From Caldisericota bacterium (lineage in GTDB: Bacteria > Caldisericota > Caldisericia > Cryosericales > Cryosericaceae): 10,364 nt of DNA. Position 1 is the first letter of the stretch. Each line of letters opens with the position of its first letter. Of this stretch, positions 6,455-10,364 are shown in pieces. Location of the stretch: positions 1 through 10,364 of the forward strand of contig JAPLGI010000158.1 of NCBI GenBank assembly GCA_026390245.1. Direction: 5' to 3'. The notes beneath the pieces are model-generated. The model did no database searches, was not told the origin of the DNA, and saw only the letters and a list, made by a program, of their open reading frames with translations. The translations under genes were made by a program, and so were the position numbers.

Positions 6455-8302
6455 ATGGATATGCACGCTCTCGAACGCTTCGAAGGTCCGTCGCGGTACG
6501 CAGGCAATGAGCTCAACGCTGTTCATAAGGACTGGGGTGGTCGCTTTCGCGTCGCACTCAGCTACCCGGACCTCTACGAGGTCGGCATGTCGTCTCACGG
6601 AATCCAGATTCTCTATCATCTGCTGAACGCCATCGACAGTGTCGTTGTGGAACGTTCATTCGCCCCGTATCACGATCTTGAAGCATGGCTCAGAGAGCAC
6701 CAGATACCCCTCTTCTCTCTCGAAAGTCGCCAGCCGCTCAGTTCGTTCGACGTGATTGCCTTCAGCCTTGGCACAGAACTCACCTATACCAACCTGCTCA
6801 ACATGCTGGATCTGGCCAGGCTTCCCATACGCTCGGAGAACCGCAGCGCATGGCCGATTGTCATAGCCGGTGGCAGTTGCACGTTCAACCCTGAACCCAT
6901 GTCCGCCTTCGTGGACGCATTCGGGATCGGTGATGGCGAAGACCTCTTCCCGGAAATCGTGCGGAGTCTTGCTGGGTCACGCGCAGCAGGGGCGGGGCGG
7001 TCTCTTGCGCTGGAAAGACTGGCGCACGAGGTGGAGGGTGTTTATGTCCCGTCTCTCTACAAAACACGCCCAGCCCTTGGCACCGCACCGTACGTTGTTG
7101 CCGAGCCCTCTTCATCGGGAGTCCCTGCGACCGTACGCAAGCGCATTGTCGAGAGCCTGGACGATGCGTTCGCGCCGGTCAGCCCGATTGTCCCGTATCG
7201 CGAACTCATTCATGATCGTGGCGTCATTGAACTCTTCCGCGGATGTGTGCGAGGCTGCCGCTTCTGCGAGGCAGGCATTTCCTACCGCCCCACTCGGGAG
7301 CGGTCCCTGGCGTCCATCCAGCGGCAGCTTGAGCAACTCGTCGCCAACACGGGCTACGAAGAGGTTGGGTTGCTCTCTCTGAGCAGCACCGACTATAGCG
7401 ACCTGCCCGGACTGGTCAGCCTCGTCCGTGCCTACAGAGAGGATCACAAGGTGTCCATTTCGTTCCCATCACTCCGCATGGAGAACTTCCCCGGCTATCT
7501 TGCGGACGAGATCAAACAGGAACGTGAAGGCTCATTGACGTTTGCCATCGAAGCCGGCAGCCAGCGCCTGCGCGATGTCATCAACAAGAACATCACCGAG
7601 GAATCGATCTTTGAAACGCTGCGAACAGTCTTTGGAAGAGGTTGGCATCTCGTCAAGTTCTACTTCATGTTTGGTCTTCCGACGGAGACGGATGAGGATC
7701 TTGACGCCATGGTCGACCTGGTGAGCCGTATCAATACGTTTGGCAAGGGTTTTCGCCGGGACATCGCCATCAATCTCAGCATCAACCCGTTCGTACCACG
7801 TCCGGACACTCCTTTTCAATGGTGCTCCCAGGATACGCCGCAGTCCTACGATGCCAAGATCGAACACCTCCGCAAGGGCTTCAGAACCATCAAGGGAAAG
7901 TTCCACATCGAATTTGGCGATCCGCGCATCTCGTTCCTCGAGGGATTCCTGAGCCGTGGCGACCGCAGAGTCGGCAGCGTCATCGAGACCGCGTGGAGGA
8001 CTGGCGCCAAGTTCGACGCCTGGCGCGAGTCGTTCAGGTTTGACGTGTGGCAGCAAGCTATCGCCTCATCAAAGATCGACCCGGCGGACTTCCTGTACCG
8101 CAGCATTCCCCTGGACAGTGAGCTGCCCTGGCAAGTGATCGACGCAGGGGTATCCATGGACTTCCTGCGTCAGGAATATGAGTCCGCACAGAAGGGCGAG
8201 TGTCTTCCGACGTGCCGTGAGACAGGTTGTCATGCATGCGGCATCCAGAACTATCTGAATCCCTGCCCGACGTCAGAACTGATCAAGGCCTCGAACCCTT
8301 GA
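6455..8302 (+). CDS. B12-binding-like radical SAM protein, TIGR03960 type
   Basis: This 615-residue protein has the architecture of the TIGR03960 radical SAM family, whose reaction is not established as far as I know. Residues about 30-170 form a Rossmann-like domain related to B12-binding domains. It ends with the IAGGS and NPEP segments near 137-148 and GIGDGED at 157-163; I see no DxHxxG cobalamin-binding motif. The radical SAM core has the [4Fe-4S] motif CVRGCRFC (Cys264, Cys268, Cys271) and a FAIEAGSQRLRD strand-helix at 363-374. The C-terminus has clustered cysteines at 583, 587, 592, 595 and 604, possibly a second metal site. The ATG at 6455 follows GAGGT (6444-6448) with good spacing, one base after rodA. 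In many bacteria this gene is fused to or next to a TIGR03936/DUF2344 gene and rng; neither is present here. Confidence 0.88.
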   Translation: MDMHALERFEGPSRYAGNELNAVHKDWGGRFRVALSYPDLYEVGMSSHGIQILYHLLNAIDSVVVERSFAPYHDLEAWLREHQIPLFSLESRQPLSSFDVIAFSLGTELTYTNLLNMLDLARLPIRSENRSAWPIVIAGGSCTFNPEPMSAFVDAFGIGDGEDLFPEIVRSLAGSRAAGAGRSLALERLAHEVEGVYVPSLYKTRPALGTAPYVVAEPSSSGVPATVRKRIVESLDDAFAPVSPIVPYRELIHDRGVIELFRGCVRGCRFCEAGISYRPTRERSLASIQRQLEQLVANTGYEEVGLLSLSSTDYSDLPGLVSLVRAYREDHKVSISFPSLRMENFPGYLADEIKQEREGSLTFAIEAGSQRLRDVINKNITEESIFETLRTVFGRGWHLVKFYFMFGLPTETDEDLDAMVDLVSRINTFGKGFRRDIAINLSINPFVPRPDTPFQWCSQDTPQSYDAKIEHLRKGFRTIKGKFHIEFGDPRISFLEGFLSRGDRRVGSVIETAWRTGAKFDAWRESFRFDVWQQAIASSKIDPADFLYRSIPLDSELPWQVIDAGVSMDFLRQEYESAQKGECLPTCRETGCHACGIQNYLNPCPTSELIKASNP

Positions 8303-8326
8303 CACGACGCCGGCATGTTCTAGCAT
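8299..8326 (+). promoter_or_regulatory. Candidate sigma70-type promoter for the DUF4870-like gene
   Basis: An exact TTGACA at 8299-8304 overlaps the radical SAM TGA stop. After a 16-base spacer comes TAGCAT at 8321-8326, which matches four of the six bases of TATAAT. Transcription would start near 8333, giving a leader of about 24 bases. A small inverted repeat, GCATG (8313-8317) and CATGC (8324-8328), covers the -10 region and could be an operator or chance. This is the only gap over 50 bases on the + strand, and only the gene after it lacks coupling to its neighbour. Confidence 0.4.
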
Positions 8327-8356
8327 GCTGATATCTGATTATGGGGGTGGACGACC

Positions 8357-8680
8357 ATGGAACAGCAGACAAACGGTACTGTCAATAACGATCTCGTCTT
8401 TGGAATCCTGTGCTATCTGGGCATCCTCTGGATCGTCGCGCTTCTGTCCAACAAGAAGAATGAGTTCTTCCGCCTGCATCTGGGGCAAGGACTCGTCGTG
8501 CTGATCCTGGAAATCATTCTTGCCGTTCTCGGCCGTATCCCGCTCATCAGATTCGTGGCTGGCTGGTTCTGGTTCCTGCCAGGGCTCATTTCCGCACTCG
8601 CAATCATCAAGATGCTCACCGGCGACACGATGTACCACGTGCCGGTGGTCTACGACATCAGCACGAGCTTCAAGTTCTAG
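8357..8680 (+). CDS. Small DUF4870/Tic20-like membrane protein
   Basis: This 107-residue protein has a short polar N-terminus and then about three membrane segments, roughly at residues 13-30, 43-59 and 66-86. The first helix with GILCYLGILW (16-25), followed by a basic loop (SNKKNEFF, 31-38) and RLHLGQGL (39-46, with His41 and Gln44), matches the pattern of DUF4870/Tic20-related proteins (CYLG...FxRxHxxQ). No biochemical role is established for this group in bacteria to my knowledge. A GGGGGTGG at 8343-8350 precedes the ATG by six bases. Unlike every gene upstream, it is set off by 54 bases with its own promoter candidate. Its last 11 bases overlap the 3' end of the convergent nrnA gene. I cannot link it functionally to the cell-shape genes beyond position. 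Confidence 0.75.
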   Translation: MEQQTNGTVNNDLVFGILCYLGILWIVALLSNKKNEFFRLHLGQGLVVLILEIILAVLGRIPLIRFVAGWFWFLPGLISALAIIKMLTGDTMYHVPVVYDISTSFKF

Positions 8681-9671
8681 AAGGTCCCAGGTATCTGTCC
8701 AGCTCGGCGAGGACCAGCGCTTCGGCTTCGCCGAGCCCGCTCCTGATGGTGCAGCCTGCGGCGAGCAGATGACCTCCCCCGCCGAACTTGGCTGCTATTC
8801 GTTTGACGTCGAACCCGTACTTGCCGCGGAAGCTGACCTTCACCGAGCCATCTGCTGCTTCTCTCAGCAGTACGACCGCCCGTGTCGCCTCAGTGCGGCG
8901 CAATTCGTCCGTGATGCCTTCCGTATCCTCATCGATCGCGCCAGATTGTTCCAGCATGCCGCGTGTCACGTAGGAGACGATTACCTGTCCGCCGTACATG
9001 ACACGCGACGCTGAGACGGAAGCAGCCATGAGCCTGAGGCTTCCGTACGGCCTGGATTCGTAGATACTGCGAGAGATCTCCTCAGGACAGGCACCCAACT
9101 CGATAAGCCGAGCCCCGTGAACCAGGGACAGTGCCCCGGTATTGGCGTACTGGAATGAACCGGTATCGGCAACCAGACCCGTGTACAGCGCCGAAGCGAT
9201 TCGAGCGTCAACGAGCCCTGGATTGACCATGTTGAAAAGGTCGAGAAGCACTTCGCAGCACGAGCTGGCCGAAGCGTCGATAGCAGACAGGTCGCCAAAA
9301 CCTGCATTGGTGTCGTGGTGGTCTATCACCAGACGCTGTGCCCCGGAAAGAAACAGAGGCTTCCACTCGCCCAGCCGGTCGACGTCGGCAGCGTCAACGC
9401 TGAGACACGTCACACGCCCGTCAAGAATGCGATCCATGGCCTGGTCCAATGAGATGGTGTTCAGCAGCTCATCCGTTCCCAGAAACCGGTAGATACTCTG
9501 GATCTTCCCCGGGACAAACGCATGCACGCTCTTTCCCGTCGACTGCAGATACAGCGTGAGTGCAACGAGGGAACCCAGGGCATCACCATCGGCAAACTCG
9601 TGCGTGAAGAGAAAGACATCATCCGCATCACGAAGCTTCGATGCGATTGCCTCGAGACCGGCTCCTCTCAT
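8670..9671 (-). CDS. nrnA: DHH/DHHA1 phosphoesterase, NrnA-type (nanoRNase / pAp phosphatase)
   Basis: This 333-residue protein has NrnA length and both domains. NrnA is a cytosolic Mn-dependent enzyme that degrades two- to few-nucleotide RNAs and, in some species, dephosphorylates pAp. DHH-domain ligands are visible: HEFADGDALGS at 24-34 (His24, Asp28, Asp30), SVDAAD at 91-96 (Asp93), VIDHHDTN at 115-122 and VADTGSF at 167-173. The C-terminal DHHA1 domain shows VKVSFRGKYGFDVKRIA from 277 and the substrate-binding GGGGH at 297-301. The first motif has Ala27 where most members have Pro (HxxPDGD). The ATG overlaps the rbfA stop as ATGA. The rbfA-nrnA pair is common in bacteria and suggests coordinated RNA turnover and ribosome maturation. 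Its nearest Shine-Dalgarno-like AAGGA lies about 12 bases upstream, so coupling to rbfA is likely. Its 3' end overlaps the DUF4870-like gene. Confidence 0.9.
   Translation of the reverse strand: MRGAGLEAIASKLRDADDVFLFTHEFADGDALGSLVALTLYLQSTGKSVHAFVPGKIQSIYRFLGTDELLNTISLDQAMDRILDGRVTCLSVDAADVDRLGEWKPLFLSGAQRLVIDHHDTNAGFGDLSAIDASASSCCEVLLDLFNMVNPGLVDARIASALYTGLVADTGSFQYANTGALSLVHGARLIELGACPEEISRSIYESRPYGSLRLMAASVSASRVMYGGQVIVSYVTRGMLEQSGAIDEDTEGITDELRRTEATRAVVLLREAADGSVKVSFRGKYGFDVKRIAAKFGGGGHLLAAGCTIRSGLGEAEALVLAELDRYLGPSRT
8702..8736 (+). terminator. GC-rich hairpin without T-run beyond the DUF4870-like stop
   Basis: GCTCGGCGA at 8702-8710 and TCGCCGAGC at 8728-8736 are perfect 9-base inverted copies around a 17-base loop. 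In RNA the stem could grow by a G-U and a G-C pair. It lies 22 bases past the DUF4870-like stop and could end or protect that transcript, but no T-run follows. It lies inside the nrnA coding region, where both arms encode similar LGEA/LAEL residues, so it may be only a codon coincidence. Confidence 0.25.
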
Positions 9672-10036
9672 GAATCCGTGACATCCTTCTTATCGTTTCT
9701 TTCGAGTTCGGTCAGCAGCTCGACCACCTGCGTGCCTTTCACAAACCCTTGGTCGAAATGGAACGAAAGCAGGGGAGTGAAACGCATCGAGACATCAGCC
9801 GACAGCCTCTGCTGGAACTTGCCCGATGCCCTGGAAAGCGCTGCCATGAGAGCTTTCTGACGACTCTCGTCATTCGACAGGCTCGAAACGAAGACCTTGG
9901 CCAGCCGTGTATCATTCGACAGCTCAATGTGCGTCACGGTCAGGAGCCTCAGGTCGGGGTCATCCATCAATATCAGCTGACCCTCCACACTACGCCGTAT
10001 GAATGCTTCCAGTCGAAGCCTGCGGATATTTTTCAT
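9668..10036 (-). CDS. rbfA: Ribosome-binding factor A (RbfA)
   Basis: This protein of about 122 residues matches RbfA, a single KH-like domain that binds the 30S subunit and helps process the 5' end of 16S rRNA. Family features in order are an N-terminal helix rich in Arg (NIRRLRLEAFIRR), a DDPDLRLLTVTHIELSNDT segment with the typical DPRL/vtvt/vS.D pattern, the AKVFVSSL strand, a helix around ALSRASGKFQQRL, and VSMRFTPLLSFHFD, matching the lR..P.L.F..D strand. Two ATGs stand in tandem at 10039 and 10036. The GAGG at 10042-10045 is only 2 bases from the first but 5 from the second, so I chose 10036; the longer form would add one Met. The gene ends in a 4-base overlap with nrnA and follows argS after a gap of about 44 bases. 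It lacks its frequent upstream partner infB. Confidence 0.92.
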   Translation of the reverse strand: MKNIRRLRLEAFIRRSVEGQLILMDDPDLRLLTVTHIELSNDTRLAKVFVSSLSNDESRQKALMAALSRASGKFQQRLSADVSMRFTPLLSFHFDQGFVKGTQVVELLTELERNDKKDVTDS

Positions 10037-10041
10037 CATTG

Positions 10042-10045
10042 CCTC
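10042..10045 (-). promoter_or_regulatory. Ribosome binding site choosing between two rbfA ATGs
   Basis: On the - strand this reads GAGG within GTGAGG. It is 2 bases before the ATG at 10039 and 5 bases before the ATG at 10036. The spacing favours the second ATG. Confidence 0.5.
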
Positions 10046-10071
10046 ACTTTGTGCTCACCGCACGGATGCAG

Positions 10072-10084
10072 GTAGGTCACCTAC
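10072..10084. repeat. 13-base palindrome overlapping the argS stop codon
   Basis: GTAGGT and ACCTAC flank a single central C, with the argS TAG codon inside the right arm. The loop is too short for the full stem to form as a hairpin, so if it is functional it would be a DNA-level site. It is short enough to be chance. Confidence 0.25.
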
Positions 10085-10364
10085 ATTGATTCGGGAAGAG
10101 TGACGCCCAGAATGTGGGCGTATGCCTGCAGGAGACGCTGAGACGCAAGCACAAGTACCATGCGCGCCCTTGCCAGAGCTGCATCTTCCTGGATGACTTT
10201 TTCCTTCTGATAGAACGTGTTGACCGCCTTGGCAAGCTCGCCTGCTAGATACAGGACCCGATGAGGCTGTCTTGTCCTTGCAGCATCGTCCACCTCGTCC
10301 TGTGCCTTCAACAGGCACTTCAGCAATTCGCGGTCCTCGGGAGACTTCAGGAACAGGATGTCGG
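10081..10364 (-). CDS. argS: Arginyl-tRNA synthetase, C-terminal end (partial, runs off the window)
   Basis: Ninety-three residues of an open frame enter from the right edge and end with TAG at 10081-10083. They match the DALR anticodon-binding domain that closes class I arginyl-tRNA synthetases: a first helix around LLKCLLKAQDEVDDA, then YLAGELAKAVNTFYQKEKV (the yl.eLa..fn.fY....V pattern), an ARARMVLVLASQRLLQAYAHILGV helix, and the characteristic LPESM ending (Pro, then Met at the C-terminus). ArgS charges tRNA-Arg with arginine in the cytosol. The catalytic domain and start are outside the window, so the true start is not visible; the apparent TTG start at 10326 is internal. GlyS beta also has a DALR domain, but the LGV.LPE.M ending favours ArgS. 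It is the most upstream visible gene of the argS-rbfA-nrnA series. Confidence 0.85.
   Translation of the reverse strand, partial: DILFLKSPEDRELLKCLLKAQDEVDDAARTRQPHRVLYLAGELAKAVNTFYQKEKVIQEDAALARARMVLVLASQRLLQAYAHILGVTLPESM

Noticed and set aside
8313..8328. GCATG/CATGC repeat as a terminator for the radical SAM transcript
   Set aside because: The stem is only 5 pairs, has low GC strength and no T-run. An operator or chance is more plausible.
1..10364. Search for CRISPR arrays, insertion sequences, tRNA or rRNA genes, attachment sites and defence systems
   Set aside because: No regular direct repeats, transposase frames, cloverleaf-like segments or toxin-antitoxin pairs were seen. Nearly all bases belong to housekeeping genes, and no stretch over 300 bases lacks a gene.

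Overview
The window carries a bacterial housekeeping region centred on the rod-shape (elongasome) gene cluster. In order on the + strand it holds the tail of an unidentified membrane protein gene, maf, mreB, mreC, mreD, the class B transpeptidase PBP2 (mrdA), minC, rodA, a TIGR03960-like radical SAM gene, and a small DUF4870/Tic20-like membrane protein gene. On the - strand, reading towards that cluster, lie the 3' end of argS, then rbfA, then a DHH/DHHA1 phosphoesterase of the NrnA type. The two gene sets converge and overlap tail to tail by 11 bases near 8670-8680.

The organism is a bacterium of moderately high GC. It is probably rod-shaped, since MreB, MreC, MreD, PBP2 and RodA are all present and look intact. 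The order maf-mreBCD-pbp2-minC-rodA-radical SAM resembles a trimmed form of the cluster known from many Clostridia (maf-radC-mreBCD-pbp2-minCDE-rodA ... TIGR03960-TIGR03936-rng-rplU). Here radC, minD, minE, the TIGR03936 partner and the ribosomal genes are missing from their usual places. A deep-branching or streamlined relative of that group, or another lineage keeping the ancestral order, fits. The sequence alone does not fix the phylum.

Layout: 1-8302 is almost gapless. Neighbouring genes overlap or are 1-7 bases apart (mreB-mreC: 3; maf-mreB: 3; minC-rodA: 7; rodA-radical SAM: 1), which implies one transcript with translational coupling and a promoter upstream of the window. Only the DUF4870-like gene has a real upstream gap (54 bases), and a sigma70-like promoter candidate overlaps the radical SAM stop codon there. 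On the - strand, argS and rbfA are separated by about 44 bases, and rbfA and nrnA overlap by 4.

Function: MreB filaments under the membrane, MreC/MreD, and the RodA glycosyltransferase with the PBP2 transpeptidase build side-wall peptidoglycan. Maf and MinC belong to the same transcript and are linked to nucleotide-pool surveillance and septum placement. RbfA (30S maturation), NrnA (nanoRNA / pAp turnover) and ArgS form a translation and RNA-turnover set. I found no mobile element, CRISPR array, RNA gene or defence system. The points worth a second look are a MinC without MinD that has lost the RSGQ motif, a possible Cys/His metal site in PBP2, an orphan radical SAM protein with a C-terminal cysteine cluster, and the in-frame mreB-TAG-TGA-mreC junction.
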